Of a DNA stretch of 64,000 bases, positions 52,926-62,125 are shown in pieces (the stretch's first letter is position 1; each line of letters starts with the position of its first letter). Origin of the DNA: Ktedonosporobacter rubrisoli (GTDB taxonomy: Bacteria > Chloroflexota > Ktedonobacteria > Ktedonobacterales > Ktedonobacteraceae); assembly GCF_004208415.1 (NCBI RefSeq), contig NZ_CP035758.1, positions 8,370,001-8,434,000 of the forward strand, given 5' to 3'. Position numbers and translations under genes: made by a program. Under the pieces are notes generated by a model. That model ran no database searches. It saw only the letters and a program-made list of their open reading frames with translations, and was not told the origin of the DNA.

Positions 52926-54803
52926 TTAGTGAATAACCCTATCTATTACCATCATAGCAAAGATAGCCGCCAGGTAACAGTTAGAATACCAGAAAATCGT
53001 GCGTGCCCACTTTTTGCTCTGGTCGCGTAGCAGACGAATGGACATGTAGAGCAGGATACCGCCAAGAACAACCGCACCAATGAGATAGAAATAGCCCATC
53101 GTGTGCATGGCAAAGAGCACGAGTGTCACCCCGAGCAGGAGCAAGGAATACAGGAAGATCTGCTTGCGCGTCTCCCCCTCGCCCATGACCACGGGCATCA
53201 TCGGAACATTGGCCTTCTCATAATCTTTCTGGATGAGCAGAGAGAGCGCCCAGAAATGGGGAGGCGTCCAGTAAAAGATAATCGCGAAAAGCCAGATAGC
53301 CGGCAAAGATAGCGAATTGGTTACCGCAGCCCAGCCCACCAGAACCGGGACAGCGCCCGCCGCCCCTCCAATCACGATATTTTGGACCGAGCGACGTTTC
53401 AAACCGAGCGTATAGACAAAAATGTAAAACAGAATGGCAGCGAAAGAGAGCACAGCGCTGAGCAAATTGACAAACGTCGAGAGCACGATGAAAGAGCCAA
53501 CGGCAAGTACCAGGCCAAAGATCAAGGCCTGCTGAGGTTCCACCTTACCGGCGGGCAGGGCCCGGCGCTGCGTGCGTCCCATCAGCTGATCGATATCCCG
53601 ATCAATGTAGCAGTTAATACAGTTAGCGCTCCCGGCCGCCATAAAGCCGCCGACCAGCGTTGCCAGAACCAGGCCCAGCGGTGGCAACCCCTTGTACGCA
53701 ATCGCCATGGCCGCCACAGTCGTGCCAAGAAGCAGAACCGTAACATGCGGCTTCGTCAGATTGATATAGCTGGCCAGCGTACGGCGCCAGGGGCTGATTT
53801 CTTTTTCTACAGCGATCTCATTGTGAAGCATTCTTCCTCCTGATGTGGTTTCCAGGGCCAACGCGGGCTCGGAGACAGGTGCAGCTCGTAGCTGGCGTGC
53901 CGCCAGAGCCGCCGCAGAAATCAGGCACCCCCATACCGCAGTTGCCAGAGCTAGATGTAGAATAGCGACAAAAACAGGCTGATTTGGCAGCGCGACAAAA
54001 GCTCCAAGGCCAGCCTGCGCCACAAAAAAGAGCGCGGCTGCCAGGACAAGCCAGGCCTGCCGGGGAGCGAAAATACGCCTGCGCCAGGCCACGATCAAGG
54101 TCGCCACAAGGATCAGGCCAACAAAGATCGCTACATAGCGATGCAGCAGATTAATATCGCTAAGATGCAAGCTGACAGCCCATTGCGGGGCCGCTCCGCA
54201 TAGAGGCCAGCCGGGACAGGCCAGGGAAGCCCCGCTATTGAAAACATAGGAGCCACTTAGCAGCAAACCATAGATAAGCAGAGACGTAATCATCGTCAGG
54301 CGTGCGAACCTGAAGGTATCCTCGCGTGGCTCGCGACTGGCTGCGGGAATAGTCGTCATAATCGCCGTAGTGAGCGTTAGCGCGAAAAAGGCCTCAGCCA
54401 GAGAAAGATGTCCAATAATAACAGGGCTATATGACTTCCACAGGACCGTCAGGCCCCCAAAGATGATCTGTACGATCAAGAGAGCCGGGGCCAGCAGAGC
54501 CGGAATAAGCAGATGGCGCTGCTGGCGAGCGCGGATCAGCACACAGAGAGCCAGAACGATAACAAGGATACCAACGATGCCTGCTAGATAGTTATGGGCC
54601 TCCTCAAGGAGCGCACCATAAGCGTGGCCGCTAAATAATCTGCCGTAACACAGAGGCCAGTCAGGACAACTCGGACCGGCGTTGCTGGCGCGTACCGTCA
54701 CCCCAAGAGAGACCAATAAATATGTAAAGCCAGCAGTCACCCATGCAAGGCGGCGTATAAGCTGCATAGTAATGACATGTTCGATGCGGCGTGTAAGCTG
54801 CAT
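52926..54803 (-). CDS. ctaAB: Fused heme A synthase (CtaA) and protoheme IX farnesyltransferase (CtaB)
   Basis: 625 residues. Residues 13-300 are CtaA: eight membrane helices, His ligands in EEAHNYLAG, IIGHLSLAE, LLHRYVAIF and VAILHLALA, and two Cys pairs (CPDWPLC, CPGWPLC). Residues 325-625 are CtaB, a UbiA-type prenyltransferase with the Asp-rich NCYIDRDIDQLMGRTQRR and a second aspartate loop. The two activities convert protoheme to heme O and then heme A. The first residues are a partial duplicate (MQLTRR and MQLIRR, 12 codons apart). An internal Shine-Dalgarno and ATG at 53831 could also make CtaB alone. Confidence 0.93.
   Translation of the reverse strand: MQLTRRIEHVITMQLIRRLAWVTAGFTYLLVSLGVTVRASNAGPSCPDWPLCYGRLFSGHAYGALLEEAHNYLAGIVGILVIVLALCVLIRARQQRHLLIPALLAPALLIVQIIFGGLTVLWKSYSPVIIGHLSLAEAFFALTLTTAIMTTIPAASREPREDTFRFARLTMITSLLIYGLLLSGSYVFNSGASLACPGWPLCGAAPQWAVSLHLSDINLLHRYVAIFVGLILVATLIVAWRRRIFAPRQAWLVLAAALFFVAQAGLGAFVALPNQPVFVAILHLALATAVWGCLISAAALAARQLRAAPVSEPALALETTSGGRMLHNEIAVEKEISPWRRTLASYINLTKPHVTVLLLGTTVAAMAIAYKGLPPLGLVLATLVGGFMAAGSANCINCYIDRDIDQLMGRTQRRALPAGKVEPQQALIFGLVLAVGSFIVLSTFVNLLSAVLSFAAILFYIFVYTLGLKRRSVQNIVIGGAAGAVPVLVGWAAVTNSLSLPAIWLFAIIFYWTPPHFWALSLLIQKDYEKANVPMMPVVMGEGETRKQIFLYSLLLLGVTLVLFAMHTMGYFYLIGAVVLGGILLYMSIRLLRDQSKKWARTIFWYSNCYLAAIFAMMVIDRVIH
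53829..53841 (-). promoter_or_regulatory. Internal Shine-Dalgarno and start for a separate CtaB
   Basis: AGGAGG (53841-53836), 4-nt spacer (AAGA) and ATG (53831-53829), in frame with ctaAB at residue 325. From here the product is about 301 residues, the normal size of CtaB. Confidence 0.6.
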
Positions 54804-54984
54804 AATCAGGCGTCCCCTTCGGTATATAATTCGACGCCTACTATTGTCGTCGTCTTCCCTGATACCTCCCTTGCAAGAACCTGATATTACCTTACAATTG
54901 CCTGAACGAATGAATAAGGAATCGCGGCAAGAAAAACATCTGCATACAGTTATAAAGCCAGCTCAAAGCCAGGCAAAAGGTATC

Positions 54985-55013
54985 TTGCCGCATCTTTCTC
55001 TCCCTGCTATAGT
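54985..55013 (+). promoter_or_regulatory. Promoter of ctaG
   Basis: TTGCCG (54985-54990), 17-nt spacer and an extended -10 TGCTATAGT (TATAGT at 55008-55013). It lies about 30 bp before the ctaG start. A second candidate, TTGCAA-N16-TACAAT, is at 54871-54898. Confidence 0.6.
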
Positions 55014-55045
55014 ATGTAGGAGGAAAGACTGGAAAGGCATCAGAT

Positions 55046-55953
55046 GTGGAAGCAAATTTAGGGCTTTACTTCTGGCTCACCGAATGGAATAAAGCGCCGT
55101 CGCTCTATATAGGGCCGGCATTGCTCATCGGGTTCTATCTCTACGCAGTGGGGCCGCTGCGCAGGAAGTACCAGCTTGCTGATTCCATCAAAGGAAGCCA
55201 GATAGCCGCTTTTGTGATAGGCGTACTTATAATTTTTCTGGCCCTGGCCTCGCCCTTAGATGAGCTTGGCGATGAGTATCTTTTTAGTGCACACATGGTG
55301 CAGCACCTGCTCATCACCGTAGTTGGCCCACCGCTGATGCTGCTTGGTACACCAGGATGGTTAATCAAGCCCTTATTGCGCAATCGTTACGTGCTCCTGA
55401 TCGCCAAATTCCTGGTGTCTCCGGTGGTCGCCTTTTTACTCTATAATGGCAATTTCTGGCTCTGGCATGCGCCTCCCCTCTATAATGCGACCTTAGCCAA
55501 CGAAAACCTGCATATTGTCGAGCACATGACATTTATGATCACAGCTTTCCTGAGCTGGTGGCCGATCTTTGGCTCGCTTGACGAAGAATTGCCCCGGCCT
55601 TCTCTGGGGGTCAGGTGCTCTATATCTTCCTCAATGGCATGCCTTCTGTGCTCCTGGGTGCCGGTCTGACCTTTATGCCACCGCTCTACGCCCCCTATAT
55701 TCAGCAACAGGTACGAGCCTGGGGTATCTCGCCGGCCCTGGATCAGCAGCTGGGTGGGCTGATCATGTGGGTGCCAGTCAATATCCTCTTTATCGTCATC
55801 ATGAGTGTGCTCTTTATCCGCTGGATGCGCTTACAAGATGCCAGACAAAGGCAAGCCGAGGCAGAAATAGATGAGTCAGAAGCTGGCGAAATTGACGAAG
55901 AAGAGGACGAAGGAGTGGAGGGTGGAATAGACGCCGCCGGCCCGGTAGTCTAA
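55046..55953 (+). CDS. ctaG: Cytochrome c oxidase assembly protein CtaG, frameshifted at a G5 run
   Basis: About 302 residues when restored. A polytopic caa3_CtaG-family protein that helps insert copper and assemble the oxidase. Hydrophobic helices run from the start; SAHMVQHLLITVVGPPLMLL and NFWLWHAPPLYNATLANENL carry the family His residues, then HIVEHMTFM. As sequenced, the frame diverges at about 55606 and stops at 55669, while the expected continuation (LYIFLNGMPSVLLGAGLTFM) is in another frame to 55953. One extra G in CTGGGGGTCAGG joins them as SLGGQVLYIF. The tail is acidic. Confidence 0.87.
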
Positions 55954-56030
55954 GCCTACCGGCTCGCTTTGTTCAGGTACTTGTAAGGTGTTGGTGAGAA
56001 ACTGCAAGCTCCCTGTCAGGAAACGTCAGT

Positions 56031-56057
56031 ACACTTAGCCATAAAGTGGATAAGTGT
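56031..56057. promoter_or_regulatory. Inverted repeat upstream of the oxidase operon
   Basis: ACACTTA (56031-56037) and TAAGTGT (56051-56057), perfect 7-bp arms with a 13-nt centre, about 50 bp before ctaC. A regulator site is possible; no good -35/-10 pair is seen around it. Confidence 0.4.
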
Positions 56058-56109
56058 CGCCTTTTAATGACATCATCGTCAAACAAACTTGCTTTGTAGG
56101 AGATTAGAC

Positions 56110-57213
56110 GTGAGGATGCCTTTATTTCGAGGAGCCAAGCGCTGGATGATCCTGGTCACCGGCCTGCTCTTCGCCTCAATTCTATTAGCCGCCTGTGGGG
56201 AAGGTTCGCCCTCGATCTTAAACCCGGCGGGCCCTGTGGCCAGAGATGAAAGCGGGGTATTTTATATTATCCTGATCATCGCCACAATCGTCTTTGTGGG
56301 CGTCGAGGGTATGCTGATCTATTCAGTTATTCGCTATCGTGAGCGTCCTGGCTCGCCTAATCCCAGGCAGATTCATGGCAATACCACGATAGAAATTATC
56401 TGGACAGTCGTACCCGCGGTCATTCTGTTTGTGGTCCTTATCTTCACTATTCAGGGCTTGTTCTCGGTAGCCGCGCAGCCAGCGGGCAAGACCGTCGAGG
56501 TGGAGGCTGTGGGCCATCAGTGGTGGTGGGAGTTCTACTATCCTGAATATAAGATTACGACGGCAGATACTTTGCATGTGCCTGTGAATACAGTTGTGCA
56601 TGTTACGCTCTATTCTAATAATGTTATCCATAGCTTCTGGGTGCCTGAACTCACTGGTAAAACCGATGTCATCCCTGGGCATAATAATGATAAGTGGTTT
56701 AAGGCTGATAAGACAGGTACATTCCTGGGTATATGTGCGGAGTATTGTGGTACGCAGCATGCGAATATGAAATTTGATGTCGCTGTTGATAACAACGATA
56801 GCTTCCAGACCTGGGTAAGTGCGCAACAGCAGGTGGCCACGCAGCCAACTTCTGGTAGCCTGGCTCAGCAAGGTCAGAAGATCTTCCAGGAGCAGTGTCA
56901 GTCCTGCCATGGGATTGTGGGCGTGGATATGAAGAGTTATCAGGACCCCAAGGTGTCTTGTGATAGTCCTACGGCGGCCTGTCTAGTTGGACCTAACCTG
57001 ACGCACTTCGGGAGCCGTGGATTTATTGCCGGTGGCGTGTTGACAAATAACGCTAATCAATGTCAGCCCGGGCCAGATATTGTGCAACGCTGTAATCTAG
57101 CAAAATGGCTCAACGACCCTCAAGGCATAAAACCAGGCAACGATATGGCTATTGGACAGCTCACAACTGACCAGATCAATCAGCTTGTGGCTTATCTGGA
57201 GGGTCTGAAATAG
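56110..57213 (+). CDS. ctaC: Cytochrome c oxidase subunit II with fused cytochrome c (caa3 type)
   Basis: About 367 residues from GTG 56110 (TAGGAG 8 nt upstream). A lipoprotein-type signal with LLAAC (Cys about 29) anchors it outside the membrane, followed by two membrane helices. The CuA cupredoxin domain has VGHQWWWEFYYPEY, a His in VIHSFWVPEL and the CuA motif CAEYCGTQHANM. A C-terminal cytochrome c domain has the heme site CQSCHG and a distal Met (GNDMAIGQL). It accepts electrons for oxidase subunit I. Confidence 0.95.
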   Translation: MRMPLFRGAKRWMILVTGLLFASILLAACGEGSPSILNPAGPVARDESGVFYIILIIATIVFVGVEGMLIYSVIRYRERPGSPNPRQIHGNTTIEIIWTVVPAVILFVVLIFTIQGLFSVAAQPAGKTVEVEAVGHQWWWEFYYPEYKITTADTLHVPVNTVVHVTLYSNNVIHSFWVPELTGKTDVIPGHNNDKWFKADKTGTFLGICAEYCGTQHANMKFDVAVDNNDSFQTWVSAQQQVATQPTSGSLAQQGQKIFQEQCQSCHGIVGVDMKSYQDPKVSCDSPTAACLVGPNLTHFGSRGFIAGGVLTNNANQCQPGPDIVQRCNLAKWLNDPQGIKPGNDMAIGQLTTDQINQLVAYLEGLK

Positions 57214-57258
57214 CCCATCTACCCTGCTTGAGGGGCTAGATACTTGGAGGAATTATTC

Positions 57259-58947
57259 ATGGCAACGCGCACTATCGGTGATAGCGCAACGCTCATACGT
57301 CGGAAAAGATTCAGCGAAACCTATATAGGTGAGTGGCTGACGACGACCGATCATAAGTTGCTCGGTATTATGTATGTTATCACCGGTATCTTCTTCTTCC
57401 TGGTGGGCGGTATGGAGGCTCTCCTGATCCGCACACAGTTGGCCTTGCCGGATGGCAAAGTGTTAAGCCCTCAGACCTATAATGAGGTCTTCACGATGCA
57501 CGGCACTACGATGATCTTCCTATTCGTAATCCCGGTAATGTCGGGCTTTGGTAACTATGTCGTGCCGCTGATGATAGGCGCGCGCGATATGGCCTTCCCG
57601 CGCATGAACGCGTTCGGGTACTGGGTGCTGCTCTTTGGCGGTATCTTTATGCAGTCAAGCTTCCTGTTTGCCTCGGCGCCTAACGGCGGCTGGTTTATGT
57701 ATGCGCCACTGAGCGAGACCAATGTGGGCTGTACGATCCATGCCTATACCTGTACGCCTGGTATGAATGCAGACTTCTGGATTCTTGGCGTGTTGATGCT
57801 GGGTATCTCTTCAATTGCCGGCTCGGTCAATTTTGTGGTCACTATCTTTAAGCTGCGTGCTCCCGGCATGAGCATCAACCGTATGCCGCTGTTCACCTGG
57901 ATGACGCTGGTTACTTCGTTCCTGCTGCTCTTTGCGCTGCCCAGCATTACTGCTGCTAGCGTTATGCTGCTGCTGGACCGCCATTTAGGAACCCATTTCT
58001 ATCAGTATGCTTTCAACGGTGACCCGCTGCTCTGGCAGCACCTCTTCTGGTCGTTTGGTCACCCAGAGGTATATATTCTGATCCTGCCGGCCTTCGGTAT
58101 CGTCTCGGAGGTATTGCCGGTCTTCTCCCGCAAGCCTATCTTCGGTTATACCTTTGTGGCCTGGTCGGGCGTAGCGATTGGTTTCTTGAGCTTTACGGTG
58201 TGGGCGCACCATATGTTCGCGGTTGGCCTGCCTCCGATTGCTCAGGCTTTCTTTGCAACGAGCACAACCCTTATCGCGATCCCGACTGCTGTGAAGATCT
58301 TTAACTGGCTGGCTACGATCTATGGCGGCAAACTTAACTTTAAAGTGCCGATGCTCTTTGCGCTAGGTTTCGTGGCCATGTTCTTAATTGGTGGCCTTAA
58401 CGGTGTGGCCCTGGCTGTCGTCCCTGTAGACTATCAGATCACCGATACCTACTTCGTGGTTGCGCACATTCACTACGTGCTCTTCGGCGGTAGCGTCTTT
58501 GCGATTATGGCCGGCGTCTATTACTGGTTCCCCAAGATGGCTGGTAAGATGCTTAGCGAGCGTCTGGGTCAGATCCAGTTCTGGCTGTTCCTGATTGGTA
58601 TCAACCTTACCTTCTTCCCCATGCACCTGCTGGGCCTGCTTGGTATGCCTCGCCGTATCTACACCTATCCGGCTAACCTGGGTTGGAACGATTTGAACTT
58701 GATGGCTACAGTTGGTGTCTTCGTCATTGCGATCGGCGTTCTTGTCTTCATCTGGAATGTCTTCTATTCGCTGAAGAACGGCGAGAAGGCTCCTGAAGAT
58801 CCCTGGGATGCCTTTACGCTGGAATGGGATACCGCTTCTCCGCCAAAGAAGTACAACTTCCTGACTATCCCGGTTGTTCGCAGTCGTCGCCCCTTCTACG
58901 ATAAGAAGTATCCTGAGAATGCTGACTGGAAGGCGGCCGCTCACTAA
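57259..58947 (+). CDS. ctaD: Cytochrome c oxidase subunit I
   Basis: About 562 residues, twelve-helix heme-copper oxidase core that reduces O2 and pumps protons. Conserved features are the early ITGIFFFLVGG helix, the low-spin heme His in FTMHGTTMIFLF, the cross-linked His-Tyr stretch WSFGHPEVYILILPAFG, the CuB His pair WAHHMFAVGLPP and VAHIHYVLFGG with the heme His ligands. ATG 57259 has GGAGG 8 nt upstream. A-type enzyme, consistent with the ctaA/ctaB genes nearby. Confidence 0.96.
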   Translation: MATRTIGDSATLIRRKRFSETYIGEWLTTTDHKLLGIMYVITGIFFFLVGGMEALLIRTQLALPDGKVLSPQTYNEVFTMHGTTMIFLFVIPVMSGFGNYVVPLMIGARDMAFPRMNAFGYWVLLFGGIFMQSSFLFASAPNGGWFMYAPLSETNVGCTIHAYTCTPGMNADFWILGVLMLGISSIAGSVNFVVTIFKLRAPGMSINRMPLFTWMTLVTSFLLLFALPSITAASVMLLLDRHLGTHFYQYAFNGDPLLWQHLFWSFGHPEVYILILPAFGIVSEVLPVFSRKPIFGYTFVAWSGVAIGFLSFTVWAHHMFAVGLPPIAQAFFATSTTLIAIPTAVKIFNWLATIYGGKLNFKVPMLFALGFVAMFLIGGLNGVALAVVPVDYQITDTYFVVAHIHYVLFGGSVFAIMAGVYYWFPKMAGKMLSERLGQIQFWLFLIGINLTFFPMHLLGLLGMPRRIYTYPANLGWNDLNLMATVGVFVIAIGVLVFIWNVFYSLKNGEKAPEDPWDAFTLEWDTASPPKKYNFLTIPVVRSRRPFYDKKYPENADWKAAAH

Positions 58948-58961
58948 AAGGGTAATGTGCT

Positions 58962-59306
58962 ATGTTGAAAGACCAGGATATACGGGAACAAAAAGGTGAT
59001 AAGGTGTCTGAGGAGCAACAAGAACAACCTGAGCAGCCCGAAAAGGCTGAACAGGTAGAGCCACAAGTAGAAAAACTGGAGGGAAGCGAGCAGCCTGCTG
59101 CTCGCACTCCTGCCAAAAAGAAGCGAGCAAAGAAGAAGCTGCCAAGCGAAGAGGAGCTCGCGCCTCGTCCCAGTTACTGGCCCTTGGCTCTGGCTTGCTC
59201 CATTGCTGTGACCCTGGCAGGCTTGATGACTCATCCGATAATCCTGGGCCTTGGTGTCGCGTTGATAATCGCGTCTATCATTGGTTGGGGTGTGGAACGT
59301 CGGTAA
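58962..59306 (+). CDS. ctaF: Small oxidase subunit, CtaF/subunit IV-like
   Basis: 114 residues. A long polar, Glu/Gln- and Lys-rich N terminus (1-68) precedes two membrane helices (PSYWPLALACSIAVTLAGLM, then LGVALIIASIIGWGVERR). Subunit IV proteins of actinobacterial-type oxidases have this layout and lie between ctaD and ctaE. The 2-TM module closely resembles the membrane part of the BON protein at 49044. Confidence 0.75.
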   Translation: MLKDQDIREQKGDKVSEEQQEQPEQPEKAEQVEPQVEKLEGSEQPAARTPAKKKRAKKKLPSEEELAPRPSYWPLALACSIAVTLAGLMTHPIILGLGVALIIASIIGWGVERR

Positions 59307-59364
59307 GGTTCACTACTTGCCTGTAGAGGCGAGGCGATGTTATAGGAAATAGGGAGTACTGGTA

Positions 59365-60000
59365 ATGAGTGCTGTTCATAGTGAGCAGGTCAGCATGCTT
59401 GAAGGCCACGCCCACTCAGGAAGAAGTCCTGAGTGGTGGGGAATGGTTTTCTTCATCGCTTCAGAGGCGCTGATCTTTGCAAACTTTATTGCCGCGTTTC
59501 TCTATCTGGAGATACGTGGTTTGCAGATACCTGGTGGAAGCTGGGTTTTGCCCTCGGGAGAACATTTGCCTGTTCTCTTCCCGGCAATTAATACGATTTT
59601 TCTGTTGGGCAGTAGTATCCCAGCGCGTATCGCTGGCGCTGCCGCAGCGAGGGGTGATCGGAAGCGTTTGATCATCGGGCTGCTGTGTACAGTTATTCTT
59701 GGCGCAATCTTTATTGGTGGTCAGGCTTTTGAGTACTATAGCCTGTACTCGGAGGGCTTTAACCTCGGGTATAAGACGTTTGGCTCGGCCTTCTTTCTGC
59801 TGACGGGCTTCCACGGCCTGCACGTGACGGTCGGTCTGATCTTCCTGATTATCTGCCTGATTCGGGCGATCCGTGGAGATTTCTCGAAGACGAAGCATTT
59901 CGCGGTTGAGGCTGGTGAGATGTACTGGCACTTCGTTGACGGCGTGTGGATCTTTGTCTTCAGCACAGTCTATCTGCTGCCGTTCTTACTGCCGCACTGA
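59365..60000 (+). CDS. ctaE: Cytochrome c oxidase subunit III
   Basis: 211 residues with five predicted membrane helices. Family signatures are the N-terminal GMVFFIASEALIFANFIAAF, GQAFEYYSLYSEGF, LTGFHGLHVTVGLIFLIICL and the C-terminal EAGEMYWHFVDGVWIFVFST. It stabilises subunit I and proton delivery. AGGGAG lies 8 nt before ATG. Last gene of the operon, followed by a terminator. Confidence 0.95.
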   Translation: MSAVHSEQVSMLEGHAHSGRSPEWWGMVFFIASEALIFANFIAAFLYLEIRGLQIPGGSWVLPSGEHLPVLFPAINTIFLLGSSIPARIAGAAAARGDRKRLIIGLLCTVILGAIFIGGQAFEYYSLYSEGFNLGYKTFGSAFFLLTGFHGLHVTVGLIFLIICLIRAIRGDFSKTKHFAVEAGEMYWHFVDGVWIFVFSTVYLLPFLLPH

Positions 60001-60033
60001 TATCTGTGCAAGAGAAGATTGTTTTTTAGCTGG

Positions 60034-60078
60034 CCTGGCATCGTTTCTCAGACGGTGCCAGGTCTGTTCTTTCTAGTC
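60034..60078 (+). terminator. Terminator of the caa3 operon
   Basis: Ten-bp stem CCTGGCATCG (60034-60043) and CGGTGCCAGG (60053-60062), one G-U pair, 9-nt loop, followed by TCTGTTCTTTCTAG. It is 33 bp after ctaE. Confidence 0.75.
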
Positions 60079-60445
60079 CTATTGCCGCGTCGGGGTCGAC
60101 AAAAGCAAGGACTGATCTGCTGACGCATGTCAGCGAATGCGGCGGTCCATATCTTTTCTGCTTGTGAATATGATGATGCTTGTGGGAATATCATGGAGAG
60201 TCCTTCTTATCTGCTAAGTGATGCCTGATAGCTCTACACGTGAAGAAAAAGAGTACAGTGCAGAGAGTCTGAGAGGCACCACCTTCTAACGAGTTTAGGA
60301 AAGAAAAAAGGCAAGGAGAATATTCGGTGACAGTTCGTTCACAGGTGGAAACTGACGTGAAGGTTCGGATGCGCTTATCCCGAGAAGAGAGGCCGCAGAA
60401 CCTTTCAGTTCTCTGACCTCTCTTCCCAGAACAGCCAGTGTCCCC
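60079..60445. other. Intergenic region between convergent operons
   Basis: About 370 bp between ctaE and the monooxygenase gene. Nothing else supported is seen. Confidence 0.4.
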
Positions 60446-62092
60446 CTAGTTCATCTCTGATGAGGAGACCCAGCAAAGCAAGTGCGAGAGCACGCGTTCG
60501 AGTGTGCGGTCGGCAGACTCATCAGCTGACGCTGAACGCCATGCCACAAAGCCATCGGGACGAATCAACATCGCCCCCTGTGGGGTGATTCCATGAGCGA
60601 TATACCACGATCCATCGATATCAGCAATATCAAGACCAACCGTATAGACGGTGAGATCGAGTCCCAAGCGGTTGGAAACGTGCCGTGAAGCATCGCGCCA
60701 ATCGGCGGCTTGCGCTCCGGCGAGGAGCACGAAGCCCTTGCCATAGAGGTCTAGAGTCGAGATGCGTCGTCCCTGGTGTTCGACCCAGAGATGGGGGGCA
60801 CGCGTACCAGGATGTCCATCGAGATTCTGTGAAGCTTCTGAGTGCGATGGGAGCGCCTGGCGAGGCGAGATAACCGCTGGCGAGGTATACTGATAGCCGA
60901 GCATCACCACTGCCTCGTCTGCCAGGCCAAGCTTCTCTCTTTGAGCAGCATCACCTGCATGGCGTTGTGCTTTGGCCTGCCAGCGCAACCGCGCCTGCTC
61001 GGTTGTGAATAGTGCTATCGGTCTGCGTTCACTCTCATAGGTAGCCAGCAGCGTCGGGCCTGCTTGCTTGCTCAGTACCAGCGCCAGTTTCCAGGCGAGG
61101 TTTTGCGCATCTTGTATGCCTGTGCTGGCCCCAAATCCTCCGGTTGGAGGCATCAGGTGGGCGGCATCCCCTACGAGAAACGCCCGACCGAGGCTGAAGT
61201 GTTCCGCCACACGAGCCGCTGCTTCCCAGGGAAGCACGCTCTTCACTTCGATCTCTAGCTGTGGCACTCCAATTGCCTGACGCAAGAGAGCAAGACACCG
61301 TTGAGACGTGAAATGCTCTTCCAGCTCGACCGAACCTGTGGGCAAGGTGAGCATGAAGATCCAGCGATCCCGATTATTGGCGGGAAGCAGGATGCCGCTT
61401 GCCTCAGGATGAGTGACCAGGCAGGTGAAGAAGGGTTTCTCTGGCATCAGATTTGAGAGATCAGCATGAAAGTAGATACTGATGTTCTGTTCCGATGACC
61501 AGCGGCTCTGCATCTTAATACCAAGTTGCTGGCGAAGCCGGCTCCTGGCTCCATCTGCCACGACCAGGTAGTCGGCATGGATCGTCTTCTGTTTCCCTGT
61601 GGCTACCTCCCGTATGGTGGCAAGAATGCCATCGGGGGTTTGCTCAAAAGAGCGCAATTCGCAGCCAAAGTGCAGTTCACTGCCCAGCTTCTGGGCGGCT
61701 TCAAGCAAGAGCGGTTCAAGGACGTCTTGTGGACAGATCCCTCGCGTGGTTGGGCTGAGACGTTGGATTTCCTCCTCTCGTAGCCCTCCAAGAGGATATC
61801 GGGCCATCTCGCCCTGCGCGAAGGTGGAAACGATAAGAAAGTCTTTGTTCTCAGCAAGAGGAGCAGCGGCATTTCGTACGGCATTTTCCAATCCGACCGA
61901 GCGCAGCAATTCCATCGCACGAATGCTCAGGCTGAACTGTTTGGGGTGGAGGCTCGTTGCGCTATGACGCTCCACAAGTCGTGAGCGTATTCCATAATGG
62001 GCTAAAAAGAGAGAGGTGGAAAGCCCCACCAATCCTCCCCCAACAATGAGCACAGACACGTGTTCCTGCGCTGTGTGTTGATCCGAAGGCAT
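60446..62092 (-). CDS. FAD-dependent monooxygenase (PheA/TfdB aromatic hydroxylase type)
   Basis: 548 residues. The FAD motif is VLIVGGGLVGLSTSLFLAHY, followed by the second flavin motif YLVVADGARSRLR (the DG motif) and the GD motif AFLVGDAAHLMPPTGGFGAS. The C-terminal thioredoxin-like tail (YGKGFVLLAGAQAADWRDAS) is shared with phenol 2-monooxygenase and polyketide hydroxylases. It probably hydroxylates an aromatic or polyketide substrate with NAD(P)H and O2. Last gene of an operon with VOC and RHH genes upstream. Confidence 0.92.
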   Translation of the reverse strand: MPSDQHTAQEHVSVLIVGGGLVGLSTSLFLAHYGIRSRLVERHSATSLHPKQFSLSIRAMELLRSVGLENAVRNAAAPLAENKDFLIVSTFAQGEMARYPLGGLREEEIQRLSPTTRGICPQDVLEPLLLEAAQKLGSELHFGCELRSFEQTPDGILATIREVATGKQKTIHADYLVVADGARSRLRQQLGIKMQSRWSSEQNISIYFHADLSNLMPEKPFFTCLVTHPEASGILLPANNRDRWIFMLTLPTGSVELEEHFTSQRCLALLRQAIGVPQLEIEVKSVLPWEAAARVAEHFSLGRAFLVGDAAHLMPPTGGFGASTGIQDAQNLAWKLALVLSKQAGPTLLATYESERRPIALFTTEQARLRWQAKAQRHAGDAAQREKLGLADEAVVMLGYQYTSPAVISPRQALPSHSEASQNLDGHPGTRAPHLWVEHQGRRISTLDLYGKGFVLLAGAQAADWRDASRHVSNRLGLDLTVYTVGLDIADIDGSWYIAHGITPQGAMLIRPDGFVAWRSASADESADRTLERVLSHLLCWVSSSEMN

Positions 62093-62125
62093 GTTCTTCT
62101 TCCTTTCAAGACCAGAGCTTGTGCA

